Below are positions 52,299 to 60,138 of a DNA stretch of 64,000 nucleotides, one piece after another. Under the pieces are notes generated by a model. The model was not told the origin of the DNA, did no database searches, and saw only the letters and a program-made list of their open reading frames with translations. The position numbers and the translations under genes were made by a program. How positions within the stretch are numbered: the stretch's first letter is position 1; each line of letters opens with the position of its first letter. The DNA is from Actinomadura hibisca NBRC 15177 (lineage in GTDB: Bacteria; Actinomycetota; Actinomycetes; Streptosporangiales; Streptosporangiaceae): contig NZ_BCRO01000012.1 of assembly GCF_001552635.1 (NCBI RefSeq), forward strand, positions 62,001 to 126,000. Reading direction: 5' to 3'.

Positions 52299-53033
52299 TC
52301 AGAGGAGGTGATCGCTCGTAGCTTCAGAGCCGAGGGGCAGGCTGTAGAGCACGTCCCAGCGGTAGGTCCTGCCTTCGCGGCGCAACTCGACCAACTCGAC
52401 TGATGCGATACGCACGTTCACCGGCGGAAGCGTGCGGAGCGGGGCGACAAGAGCAGCGACGGGGCCAGTGGGGCGTTCCTGGTTGTTGTAGGTCACCCCG
52501 AGGTGGGGCCTGAAGCGGCTCGTAGGTTTACCGCCGGGTACTCCGGCCTGCGCGTTGACTTCGGTCAACGCCGCGTGCAGATCAATCAGGGGAGACCAAG
52601 GTGTGACGCTGCACCGGACCGCGCCCCGGGAAGCCGTCAGGGGATGGACGTCTGCCGTGAACGCCGCCGGGATACGGCTGAGGGCCTGGTCGGCCAGAGC
52701 ATCGATCGTGCCGAGGTCCACTTGATCGGGCTGGCCGATCTTGGTGATGGTGATGTGCAGCCCGTCTTCGGGAACGTCGTCCATGCGGAGTGGCGTCAGG
52801 GCTTCCTGACAGAGGCGGGCCGTCTTCACCAGCGCGGGAACGTCGGAAAAGGTCAGCATCCAGTAGTAGGCGCGGTGGCCGTCATGCCAAGGCGGCCGGT
52901 TCCAGTGGTCCTGCATCGTTTCGAGACGCTGGAACGCGGTCCAGTCATGCGCGGTGATCGTCGCCGGGTCGTTGAGGTTGGTCGGCGGGGAGGGCGGGAA
53001 AGACCGCTGATCCTCTCGAAGAACGGGAATCAT
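52299..53033 (-). CDS. 2H phosphoesterase (2'-5' RNA ligase-like)
   Basis: 244 residues. First catalytic motif HITI (LHITITKIG), second RPHLGVTY with Gly in place of the usual Thr/Ser. The fold resembles bacterial LigT/2H proteins acting on 2',3'-cyclic or 2'-5' phosphates. GGAAGG lies 5 nt before the ATG. Overlaps the upstream regulator by 4 nt. Confidence 0.78.
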   Translation of the reverse strand: MIPVLREDQRSFPPSPPTNLNDPATITAHDWTAFQRLETMQDHWNRPPWHDGHRAYYWMLTFSDVPALVKTARLCQEALTPLRMDDVPEDGLHITITKIGQPDQVDLGTIDALADQALSRIPAAFTADVHPLTASRGAVRCSVTPWSPLIDLHAALTEVNAQAGVPGGKPTSRFRPHLGVTYNNQERPTGPVAALVAPLRTLPPVNVRIASVELVELRREGRTYRWDVLYSLPLGSEATSDHLL

Positions 53034-54343
53034 CGTGTCCTTCCGGGCGCGTCCTCGTTGATCGCTTGGGCGAGCGGTCGCGTGAACCACTCGTCCAGCC
53101 GCTGTCGGTAGTCCCCGACCTCGGTCTTTTCCGCCCAAGGACTGACCAGTCCGGCGAGTTCACGCGCCCGCTGCCCCACTGACTTGATGGGTGCGGCGGA
53201 AGCCATCTCCAACGCCTCGCATCCGAGCGCCATCGCCCGTTCCACCTCGGGTGACCGTTGTGCGACCAGGGCACTGGCGACGTCCAGACGGACCAAAGCC
53301 TTGCTCCATCTCGACTGCGAACTCTCCACCAGCTCGTCCAACTGATCGGCGTACTCCAGCACCTGCTTGGGTTGTCCCAGGGACAGGAACGCCGTTACGG
53401 CGTTCGCCACCGTTCGAGCAGGACTGTACGGGGCGAAAGCGATGCACGGCGACATCCCGTCTGGAAGGTCGTCGGTCTGGTCGGAGAGACGGAGCGCTTC
53501 TCCGATCATGCGTTCCGCCTGGCCGCTCGTCCCACTCATCCGCGCCGAAGCCCTGGCCCTGCCGTTGACGAGCACCCTGATCGCCTGAGGACTGGACGGC
53601 GCCAAATCCACAGCGCATGCCGCGACCTTGTCCGCCTCGTCGTACCGGCCTTGGTAGTACAACCCGAACGACCGGGTGCCCAAAGACCACATCCGTAGCT
53701 CGACGTCGCCGACCTCTTGGGCAAGAAGATCGGCTTCGGTGCAATACGCCTCGGCCATGTTGGGCCGTCCGATGTTGACCGACATGTAGGCCAGCAGCCC
53801 CGCGGCACGTCCGGCCAGCGAGTACAACTCCGTTCGCTGGGCAGGCGACTGGCGTCCTTCCAAGAGAGCGTGCAAGGTTTCGCGCAGAGACCGGGCTTCC
53901 GGGATCAACGGCCAGGGACCGAGAAGCTCGTAACGTGCCACCACGTGCTCGATGGAGCGATGGGCCATCTCAAGCAAGCGATGGTCGACGTTCGATGTAA
54001 GGACCGCGCGGGCCTGGGCCAGGATGCGTGTCGGATCGTCAGACTCGATCCCCTCGCCGTCGTCCTGTGGCCCGACGGAAGCCGGGAGTCCGACACGGAA
54101 CTCCGGTAGGCGCTCCCAGACCCGGCGGTAGAGCTCTGCGTAGATCGGGCCCGGCCGGTGGGTTCCGCTCTCATGGAAACGGATCTCCCGGATGATCGAG
54201 CTTCTACTGGGAAGTTGGGTGCGCGTCCTGTCGTCGGCCGCCGACTCCAGCTGCCTTGCCATCTCGTTCTGAGTCCAGCACAGGCGCAGCCGCCTTTCAC
54301 GGATCTCTTCGGCCCAAGCGGGCCGGACCTCATCGCTGCTCAT
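53030..54343 (-). CDS. XRE-type regulator with C-terminal TPR region
   Basis: 437 residues from ATG 54341-54343. An N-terminal HTH (IRERRLRLCWTQNEMARQLESAA.., with an unusual insert) is followed by ~330 residues of TPR-like helices (AGRAAGLLAYMSVNIG; GTRSFGLYYQGRYDEADKVA; FLSLGQPKQVLEYADQL). Such regulators in Streptosporangiales and Streptomyces sit at the head of small accessory gene sets, as here; the stop overlaps the 2H gene. Confidence 0.83.
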   Translation of the reverse strand: MSSDEVRPAWAEEIRERRLRLCWTQNEMARQLESAADDRTRTQLPSRSSIIREIRFHESGTHRPGPIYAELYRRVWERLPEFRVGLPASVGPQDDGEGIESDDPTRILAQARAVLTSNVDHRLLEMAHRSIEHVVARYELLGPWPLIPEARSLRETLHALLEGRQSPAQRTELYSLAGRAAGLLAYMSVNIGRPNMAEAYCTEADLLAQEVGDVELRMWSLGTRSFGLYYQGRYDEADKVAACAVDLAPSSPQAIRVLVNGRARASARMSGTSGQAERMIGEALRLSDQTDDLPDGMSPCIAFAPYSPARTVANAVTAFLSLGQPKQVLEYADQLDELVESSQSRWSKALVRLDVASALVAQRSPEVERAMALGCEALEMASAAPIKSVGQRARELAGLVSPWAEKTEVGDYRQRLDEWFTRPLAQAINEDAPGRTR

Positions 54344-54591
54344 CCGGATCCCTAGACGTGGGTGACTGCAAGCTCTCCTGCCTCCTCCTCCAGTCTCTTC
54401 CTGACAATGGCCATTTCTCAGGTGTTCGCTTTCGGTGACCGAAGCAACACCGGACAGAAGGCTTGAGTGACCGCCTCCGTGAAACGCGAAACGGACATGA
54501 TGCCCGAACCCCTCGACAAGTCTGAACCGCGTACGGCCACGAAGCGGAGGGCGCGCGCAACCCCCGACGTCCTCGATGATGGCGGCAAGTG

Positions 54592-54873
54592 ATGGATGCC
54601 TGGACAGAGCCACTGCACCGGCTGAGCCGATCGCTGCGTTCCGCAGGTGTAGTGACCACGCTGGACACCACATCACGGGTGATACCGCGTTTGAAGGTCA
54701 CCGGCAGGCGCAGCGTGACCGTGGGCTGCTATCCCCTGGGCAGTCTCGGATTGAGACTCTCGGCTGAGCTTGATGGCGATCTGGTGAGCCCGTTGATCGA
54801 CCTCGGGGCTCCCGCACCGGAGCGTTCAGCCCAGATCATTCGCCGCATCCTGGAACTGGCCGGCCACCGGTAA
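54592..54873 (+). CDS. Unknown small protein
   Basis: 93 residues (ATG 54592, GTG 54589 possible). Not recognised. Body RSAGVVTTLDTTSRVIPRL, VTVGCYPLGSLGLRL and ..PERSAQIIRRILELAGHR. Divergent from the XRE regulator across a 248-bp gap with no other gene. Small proteins of this type often sit beside XRE regulators; function unknown. Confidence 0.6.
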   Translation: MDAWTEPLHRLSRSLRSAGVVTTLDTTSRVIPRLKVTGRRSVTVGCYPLGSLGLRLSAELDGDLVSPLIDLGAPAPERSAQIIRRILELAGHR

Positions 54874-55060
54874 AGCCGATGTCGGCTTACAGAAGATGCC
54901 CAGGCGAACATTGCCGCGCTTCACCGCAGAGTTGGTTCCGGCAAACCATAGGAATCCGAATCTTGATCTATTGGCGCAAGGTGTTCAGTGATGCTGACCC
55001 GGCCGCTGCGAATGCACCGGCTGCCACCCGGCAGCGGGCGGCGACCCAAGGAGGAAACGC

Positions 55061-55558
55061 ATGAGGAGAACCACGCGACGTGAGCTGTTGTCGGCGGAGG
55101 AGTGGGTGGGGGCGTCGCCGCTGGTGTGGCGGCGCGCCTACCCCGGCCGTAAGGAGCAGGTGTCGGTCGCGCGTCGGTTCGCCGAGTCGCTGTTCGCCGC
55201 TGGTCACTGCGCGGAGGCAGTGGGGTTCGCGGTGAGCGAGCTGGCCACCAACGCTCTCCGGTACACCCGCTCGGGCGATGACGCGGGCTGGTTCGGTGTC
55301 GAGATCGTCGATGACGATCCGGTGTACGTGGCCGTTACCGACCTGGGCGGCGACAAGGTGCCGGTGCTGTGGCCGGAGAGCATCGGCGACCAGTACCGCG
55401 AGCACGGCCGGGGCTTGCGGGCCTTGTCGACCATGGCCATCGCGCTGGGCGTCCACGGCAGCCCCGCCCTTGGCCACACCGTCTGGGTCGACTTGGACCC
55501 GCTCGCCGACCTTAATGACGACCTCACTAGCCAGAAGGAAATTCTGCTGGTCGTGTAG
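55061..55558 (+). CDS. Single-domain HATPase (anti-sigma/RsbW-like)
   Basis: 165 residues. ELATNALRYTRSG is the N box, VAVTDLGGDKVP the G1 part and HGRGLRALSTMAIALG the G2 part. AAGGAGG precedes the ATG. It is a member of the large actinomycete ATP-binding family; partner unknown. It lies within the island. Confidence 0.88.
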   Translation: MRRTTRRELLSAEEWVGASPLVWRRAYPGRKEQVSVARRFAESLFAAGHCAEAVGFAVSELATNALRYTRSGDDAGWFGVEIVDDDPVYVAVTDLGGDKVPVLWPESIGDQYREHGRGLRALSTMAIALGVHGSPALGHTVWVDLDPLADLNDDLTSQKEILLVV

Positions 55559-55561
55559 GGA

Positions 55562-55592
55562 GGGACCAGCCTGTTCATACCAGGCTGGTCCC
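55562..55592 (+). terminator. Terminator of the HATPase gene
   Basis: 12-bp perfect stem (GGGACCAGCCTG and complement), 7-nt loop, just after the stop codon. Confidence 0.85.
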
Positions 55593-55893
55593 TCGTGGCC
55601 AGGATAACCACCGCAAGAACTGATGGCCTCGCCTTCGCCCGTTTTCGGGCAAGGCGGGGCTATCCGCTTTTCCTGGACGAAGTCGAGGTAATGAGACCCG
55701 AACTCATCAGCCTTGCTCACCCGTAACCTGCGATCAGGAGTGTCGCTCCTGGCGGCATCTGTTCTTGCTGGTGAACTCGGAAAAGCGGTGACGTAAACCT
55801 CCGTCATTGGTAACGCAGGCTCGGTCACCAAGACACAGGCGGCTCACGGGAACGCTCAGGCTGACCACCGTCAGCATCCGGCGGCTTCCCGCG
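55593..55893. other. Island-border region with decayed tRNA-like piece
   Basis: No gene seen. Holds a hairpin around 55630-55656, the 17-bp repeat (55652-55668), and at 55698-55714 ATGAG-ACCCGAA-CTCAT, which has the shape of a T-arm and partly resembles the flanking repeats. Read as a possible third tRNA-end relict, with low confidence. Confidence 0.35.
55652..55668 (+). repeat. 17-bp direct repeat, copy 2
   Basis: AGGCGGGGCTATCCGCT, same as 48369-48385. Confidence 0.6.
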
Positions 55894-56013
55894 ATGGCCG
55901 ACCTGGTCACCGCCGGACACATCCTCGGGATCGGCCGCACCAAGTCCTACCAGCGCTCCCGCACCGGCCAACTTCCCTGCCGCATCCTGCGTGTGGGCCG
56001 CAACTACCGATGA
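55894..56013 (+). pseudogene. Truncated excisionase (Xis)
   Basis: 39 codons, MADLVTAGHILGIGRTKSYQ then ..LPCRILRVGRNYR and stop. It matches the winged-helix core of AICE excisionases but lacks the usual C-terminal 20-30 residues. No integrase follows; the tRNA fragment lies 116 bp downstream. In an intact element xis and int would be next to the tRNA, so this is the leftover of that module. Confidence 0.65.
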
Positions 56014-56084
56014 TCGTCGGTCCCGGGACGGGACGCCGGACAACCACCGAGCAGCCACGGCGGCAAATCACCCCAAACACGGCG

Positions 56085-56157
56085 CAGGGCGAACGCGACA
56101 TATTCGCGTTCGCCCTGGTCAAACGGGGTGGGTCGCGTGGGACTCGAACCCACAACC
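56085..56157 (-). repeat. tRNA-Lys 3'-end repeat (inner border, better preserved copy)
   Basis: Direct repeat of 47241-47310. Includes the terminator hairpin and acceptor/T-arm part of a tRNA. It marks both the right end of the older island and the left end of the AICE. Confidence 0.75.
56087..56115 (-). terminator. Terminator hairpin of the tRNA-Lys
   Basis: 12-bp perfect stem (GGGCGAACGCGA and complement) with a 5-nt loop, 13 bp past the tRNA 3' end in the minus direction. Confidence 0.75.
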
Positions 56158-56175
56158 TACGGATTAAAAGTCCGT
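56129..56175 (-). other. Attachment site: 3' half of tRNA-Lys(UUU)
   Basis: Read on the minus strand: anticodon stem ACGGA, loop CTTTTAA with anticodon TTT, stem TCCGT, 5-nt variable loop, T stem-loop (GTGGG-TTCGAGT-CCCAC), acceptor strand GCGACCC and discriminator A. The 5' half (acceptor 5' strand and D arm) is absent; the sequence to the right bears no resemblance to it. This is the pattern left when an element inserts in a tRNA gene and carries the rebuilt tRNA to its other end. Confidence 0.8.
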
Positions 56176-56265
56176 CGCCGTTTGGCCGGACTGATCACAA
56201 TGGATTGCGTCGGGCCAGTTCAGTGCGTGCGCCGGACAGCTATGGACGTCGCTGGACAGGGGCGG

Positions 56266-56287
56266 ACTGCAACCCAAACTGCAACCC
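56266..56287 (+). repeat. ACTGCAACCC direct repeats
   Basis: Two exact copies, 56266-56275 and 56278-56287, about 90 bp inside the element from the tRNA fragment. Position and size suit arm-type integrase binding sites; unproven. No gene is seen in 56176-56443. Confidence 0.4.
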
Positions 56288-56443
56288 GTCCGGCACCCGC
56301 ATGCGTCCGCCAGGTGCATCTCGGCCGTCACTCCGGGGCCCCCGAGGTCACAGCCGATGGGCGCTTCGATCCGCCGGCCCCGCCCACCACCACGGTTTCG
56401 GCAAGTCCTGGACCATCGGTGTGTGGTGGGGGAGACTCGCAGC

Positions 56444-57277
56444 ATGGCCAAGCTGACCATGACCTCAAGCCGGTGGGACGAAATCACTGCACTGCTGCAG
56501 GATGAGCAGGGACTAAGGGTCAAGTACCCCAAGGTGGCCGAATATCTGGACATGGCGGCACAACTGGCGGGAACTGGTGACGCTCAAGCAGACGCACAGT
56601 TCGACTTGCGATTCGTGCACTACATGACCGGTGGCAGCGCCGTGAGTTCAAATCCGTACTGGGACATCGTTGAGCCATTTGTAGCCGAGCATGACGGCCG
56701 CCGAGTGGTGAGCGATGGCGAAGCGGGAATGAGTGCACGTCTCGCTTTTGCGCAGATGCTCTTGCAAGCAACATATGCGTACGCGATTCCTGCCCCGCAA
56801 ACCATCGAATGGGTAGCGGACTTCTGCGCAGATCTCCCAATCATAGAACTTGGAGCCGGGCGAGGTTATTGGGCGGCACAGTTGGCCCGCTCTGGGCTGA
56901 CCGTCGAAGCGTACGACTCGGAACCGCCGGACAAGGCCAGGAACGTCTCATTCCCTGGCGCGGCCGGTCAGGCTGACATCTGGCACCCTGTCGGGGGGCT
57001 GACTGAGTTCGCGGCACGTGCGCGGTCGGCGGATTATGCGCTGTTCCTCTGCTGGCCGCCTGGTTGGGGGGATGCGATGTCGTCTGAGGCGCTCACGATG
57101 TTCGAGGATGCCGGGGGCGAACGACTGCTCTACGTCGGAGAACCAAAGGGCGGAAAGACGGGCAATGATGCCTTCTTTGATGCTCTGTCCGCTCGGTGGC
57201 GACTGGAGACCGTAGACCCGAACTTCGTTTCATGGGGGACAGAGAAGGACGTGGCGCAGGGCTGGGTTCGAATCTGA
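56444..57277 (+). CDS. SAM-dependent methyltransferase-like protein (AICE cargo)
   Basis: 277 residues. Motif I is IIELGAGRGYWAAQLARSG, followed by VEAYDSEPP; the rest is unlike a known group. GGGGGAG upstream of the ATG. Base use is visibly less G+C-rich than its neighbours (many A/T third positions), a sign of recent transfer. Isolated between the att site and a strong terminator. Similar proteins are annotated as hypothetical in actinomycete mobile elements. Confidence 0.7.
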   Translation: MAKLTMTSSRWDEITALLQDEQGLRVKYPKVAEYLDMAAQLAGTGDAQADAQFDLRFVHYMTGGSAVSSNPYWDIVEPFVAEHDGRRVVSDGEAGMSARLAFAQMLLQATYAYAIPAPQTIEWVADFCADLPIIELGAGRGYWAAQLARSGLTVEAYDSEPPDKARNVSFPGAAGQADIWHPVGGLTEFAARARSADYALFLCWPPGWGDAMSSEALTMFEDAGGERLLYVGEPKGGKTGNDAFFDALSARWRLETVDPNFVSWGTEKDVAQGWVRI

Positions 57278-57285
57278 CCCCACGC

Positions 57286-57331
57286 ACAGCAGAAGGGGGT
57301 GGCCGACGTGTCGGCCACCCCCTTCTGCTGT
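57286..57331. terminator. 21-bp stem bidirectional terminator
   Basis: Perfect 21-bp inverted repeat (57286-57306 and 57311-57331) with a 4-nt loop, between the convergent methyltransferase-like and GntR genes. Confidence 0.9.
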
Positions 57332-57335
57332 GTCC

Positions 57336-58025
57336 CTACTTGAGGGACATGCGGAACACGAACGCGTCGTATCGACCCCTGGGGTACGACACATCGGAGA
57401 TCATGATGATCCGGTCATCGGCTGCAATGAACCGCTGGTGAACCGACTTGACGAGGTCGCCGGGCGTCGTCCGCAGCCATTCGGCATGCACCGGCGTCGG
57501 CAGCTTGTCGGAAATCGTCTCCTCCAGGAAGTCGGCCCCGGAGATGTCGATGACGTCCAACGGCTGATAGGTGTCCGAGATCGAGATCGGCCGGCCGTCC
57601 TCGGTGGCCCGGGTGACGACGTGCTTGATCTCTGCCCCCACCGGAACGCCGAGGGCCTCCGCGAGGTCGTTCGTAGCGGGGATCTGTTCGGTCTCTCGCT
57701 CCACCTGGATCTGCTGGTCTGACTCGTTCTGGAACGACCGCTCGGCGGCCTCCAGCTGGCGTTCGGGGGACACGCGGACGAGGTTGGGCCGGTCGGCGAC
57801 GAAGACCCCCCGTCGCCGCACAGACCGAACGAGCCCCTGGCTCTGGAGGAGTTCCAGGGCCTTCCGAACCACGATGTCTGACACGCCGTTCTGCTGCGCG
57901 ATCTCGGCGTAGCTCGGGAGCTGCATGCCGGGCGGGAGTTCCCCCCCTCGGATGCGTCGGGCGTACTCGCCCGCGATGCGGACGTAGGCCGGTTCTGCCA
58001 CTGAGTGATCAGTCCCTTCGGGCAC
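57336..58025 (-). CDS. GntR-family regulator of the AICE (KorSA-like)
   Basis: 229 residues. An N-terminal winged helix (YVRIAGEYARRIRGGELPPGMQLPSYAEIAQQNGVSDIVVRKALELLQSQGLV) and a UTRA ligand domain (NDLAEALGVPVGAEIKHVV to ..DVSYPRGRYDAFVFRM). KorSA of pSAM2 is the same type; it represses transfer genes and itself. GTG start at 58025, AGGAG 12 nt upstream. The intergenic GTATAC sites are its likely operators. Confidence 0.88.
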   Translation of the reverse strand: MPEGTDHSVAEPAYVRIAGEYARRIRGGELPPGMQLPSYAEIAQQNGVSDIVVRKALELLQSQGLVRSVRRRGVFVADRPNLVRVSPERQLEAAERSFQNESDQQIQVERETEQIPATNDLAEALGVPVGAEIKHVVTRATEDGRPISISDTYQPLDVIDISGADFLEETISDKLPTPVHAEWLRTTPGDLVKSVHQRFIAADDRIIMISDVSYPRGRYDAFVFRMSLK

Positions 58026-58047
58026 TCTTCGATGTCACTCCTACCAG

Positions 58048-58102
58048 CGTATACGCAGCAACGTATACCTAGCCCTTGTGCGTATACGAAGTTGCGTATA
58101 CG
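58048..58102. promoter_or_regulatory. Four GTATAC operator sites between GntR and AICE genes
   Basis: CGTATAC(G) cores occur at 58048, 58062, 58081 and 58095. Spacing is 14, 19 and 14 nt, so there are two pairs, each with cores 14 nt apart. Located between the divergent GntR gene and the transfer-region genes, where a repressor controlling both directions would bind. Confidence 0.75.
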
Positions 58103-58168
58103 CTCCTGTTCAGTGACCTACTCCGCAGGGAGAAACCCCGGGAGTACTGGGCAAACAGGAGGTTTCGC

Positions 58169-58315
58169 GTGTTCCCGCAGAAGTCCAGCAACATCCCGCA
58201 GTGGATCGCCGGTGTGGCGGTGGCGATCTTCGCGATCAACAACCCGGAGAAGGCCGCTGCGCTGGTCAACCAGGTCATCAACGCCATCACGACGTTCGCC
58301 GGTTCGCTGGGCTGA
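58169..58315 (+). CDS. Small AICE membrane protein
   Basis: 48 residues from GTG 58169, with AGGAGG 6-7 nt upstream. VFPQKSSNIPQWIAGVAVAIFAINN: one hydrophobic helix, then AAALVNQVINAITTFAGSLG. First gene of the AICE transfer operon. Function unknown. Confidence 0.65.
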   Translation: MFPQKSSNIPQWIAGVAVAIFAINNPEKAAALVNQVINAITTFAGSLG

Positions 58316-58354
58316 CACCGGCCATGACCACCGGCTTCCCGACGCAGGCGCGGT

Positions 58355-58382
58355 CCGGCGCACAAGCCGCCAAGCACGCCGC
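58355..58382 (+). repeat. 28-bp repeat, copy 1 (GAQAxKHAA segment)
   Basis: Matches 62967-62994 at 26 of 28 positions. It encodes GAQAAKHAA in the frame upstream of the WhiB start; the matching protein stretch near 62945 is GAQATKHAA. Confidence 0.6.
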
Positions 58383-58428
58383 TGGACCGCCCTGCCTCCG
58401 ACTGATCACGCACCCCAAGGAGATGCGC

Positions 58429-58743
58429 GTGTCCCGTCGCCTGTCCGTCCTGGACACCCCGCCCGGTCCGCTGCTGGACGTGCGGGGCGCCCCCGCCGCC
58501 GGTGCGCAGTGCCGGTTCGACCCCGAGTTGCACACCGGTCCCGACGCCGAGGAGTCGCCCGCCGAGCGGGAGGCCCGCGAGCTGGTGGCCGCCGAGGTGT
58601 GCCGGACCTGCCCGCTGCGCCTGGAGTGCCTGGCCTACGCGCTGGCCACCCGGCCCGAGGTCGGTGTGTGGGGCGGTCTGACCGCCGCCCAGATCGCCGC
58701 GCTGCCCGACCGCCCGACTGACGAGTTGAAGGACGTGGCCTGA
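58429..58743 (+). CDS. WhiB-family regulator of the AICE
   Basis: 104 residues. Four cluster cysteines: one in AQCRFDPELH, then CxxCx5C in VCRTCPLRLEC; followed by the WhiB turn GVWGGLT. Binds a [4Fe-4S] cluster in known members and controls transcription. GTG 58429 has AAGGAG 6 nt upstream. An in-frame ATG at 58324 would add 35 residues that contain a segment repeated near 62945. Confidence 0.87.
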   Translation: MSRRLSVLDTPPGPLLDVRGAPAAGAQCRFDPELHTGPDAEESPAEREARELVAAEVCRTCPLRLECLAYALATRPEVGVWGGLTAAQIAALPDRPTDELKDVA

Positions 58744-59660
58744 TGACCGTACGCACGCTCACCACCACCGACACCGACCGTTTGGCGCTGAACCTGGAGG
58801 TGCCCGCCGGCACCATCCAGGTGACCGCCGAGCCCGGCCGGCGCACCGCCGAGGTGCGCGTCACCGCGCTGGGCGACGACCCGGCGGTTGCCGCCGCCGT
58901 CCGGGACGCGCACCTCACCTGGGACGCCGAGCGGGGCGAGCTGGCGGTGAAGATCCCGCCGATGCAGGGCGGTGCCACCACGATCCGGCAGAGCTTCGGC
59001 ACCGTGACCGCCGGCGCGACGGTGGTGGGCGCGGTCATCTCCGGCGACTTGATCAGCATCGGCAACGCCGTGGGCGGCCTGATCATCGTCAACGGCCAGA
59101 CCGTGGCCGGTGGTTCGATCGAGATCGACGCCTACGTTCCCGAGGGCGCCGCGCTGACCGCCGTCACCGGCTCGGCGTCGCTGACCGCGACCGGCGAGTA
59201 CGGCCCAGTGGTCTACAAGACCACCTCCGGTGACCTGACGGTGGGCGGTGCCCGCCTGCTCAACGCCCGCTCCACCTCCGGCGACGTGCGCGCCGAGGTG
59301 GTGGACGGCCGCGCCATCGTGGGCAGCGTCTCGGGGAACGTGCGCATCGGCCGCTGCGACCACACCGAGGTGACCACCACCTCCGGTGACATCACCCTGG
59401 CCGACTTCGGCGGGTACGCCGAACTGACCTCGGTATCGGGCGACATCACCGCCCACGCCACCGAGGGCGCCCGCATCACCGCCCGCGCCGTGTCGGGCGA
59501 TGTGCACATCACCGCCACCGCCACTGCGCTCGCCGAGGGCCTGCACACCGCCGCCAACTCGGTGAGTGGTCGCGTGACGTCCCCCACCGGCCAGACCGAC
59601 CAGACCGGCGGCGCGACCCGTACCCGCCGCCCGCGCCGCACCACCGGCGGTGCCCGGTGA
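58743..59660 (+). CDS. DUF4097 beta-repeat protein
   Basis: 305 residues. Repeats of the type TTSGDLTVGGAR, STSGDVRAEVVDG, SVSGNVRIGR, TTSGDITLADFGG, SVSGDITAHATEG, AVSGDVHI (about every 20 residues) form a right-handed beta-helix-like stack from ~150 to 270. No signal peptide. The ATG overlaps the WhiB stop (TGATG). Found in AICEs, role unknown. Confidence 0.85.
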   Translation: MTVRTLTTTDTDRLALNLEVPAGTIQVTAEPGRRTAEVRVTALGDDPAVAAAVRDAHLTWDAERGELAVKIPPMQGGATTIRQSFGTVTAGATVVGAVISGDLISIGNAVGGLIIVNGQTVAGGSIEIDAYVPEGAALTAVTGSASLTATGEYGPVVYKTTSGDLTVGGARLLNARSTSGDVRAEVVDGRAIVGSVSGNVRIGRCDHTEVTTTSGDITLADFGGYAELTSVSGDITAHATEGARITARAVSGDVHITATATALAEGLHTAANSVSGRVTSPTGQTDQTGGATRTRRPRRTTGGAR

Positions 59661-60136
59661 CCGGCTCGGCGGTGGTGTTCGCCGCGGTGTTCGTGGCGCT
59701 GTACGCCGGTCACGAGGTGGGCGACTACTGGTTGCAGACTCACCACCAGGCGTGCGGCAAGGGCGCCCCCGGCTGGGCCGGCCGCGTCCTGTGCGCTCGG
59801 CACGTGGTGGCCCTGACCGCCGCCAAGCTCGCCGCCCTCACCCTGGCCGTCCTGGTGTTGGCGCTGCCGTTGAACCCCTACGCCACCGCCGTGGCGCTGC
59901 TGGTGGACGCGGTCTCGCACTACTGGGCCGACCGCCGGACCACCGTGGCCAAGCTCGCCGCGCTGCTGGGCCGCACGGTCGTCCCCGGCAAGGGCGAGTT
60001 CGTGGCGCTGGGCGCGCCCCGGCCCGGCCGCGACGACAACCCCACGCTGGGCACCGGCGCCGCCGCCCTGGACCAGTCCTGGCACAAGGTGTGGTTGTTC
60101 ATCGCCGCCCTGATCACGGCCGCGGGGGTGGGCTGA
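59657..60136 (+). CDS. Small membrane protein (DUF3307-like)
   Basis: 159 residues with three to four hydrophobic segments; GHEVGDYWLQT near the start and a later DAVSHYWADRR resemble DUF3307 proteins, which are predicted membrane-embedded. GTG overlaps the DUF4097 stop by 4 nt; the coupling gene starts 2 bp after the stop. Confidence 0.7.
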   Translation: MTGSAVVFAAVFVALYAGHEVGDYWLQTHHQACGKGAPGWAGRVLCARHVVALTAAKLAALTLAVLVLALPLNPYATAVALLVDAVSHYWADRRTTVAKLAALLGRTVVPGKGEFVALGAPRPGRDDNPTLGTGAAALDQSWHKVWLFIAALITAAGVG

Positions 60137-60138
60137 CC

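Noticed and set aside
56129-56215. Complete tRNA-Lys
   Set aside because: The 3' half folds, but the sequence to its right has no D arm and no GGGTCGC 5' acceptor strand.
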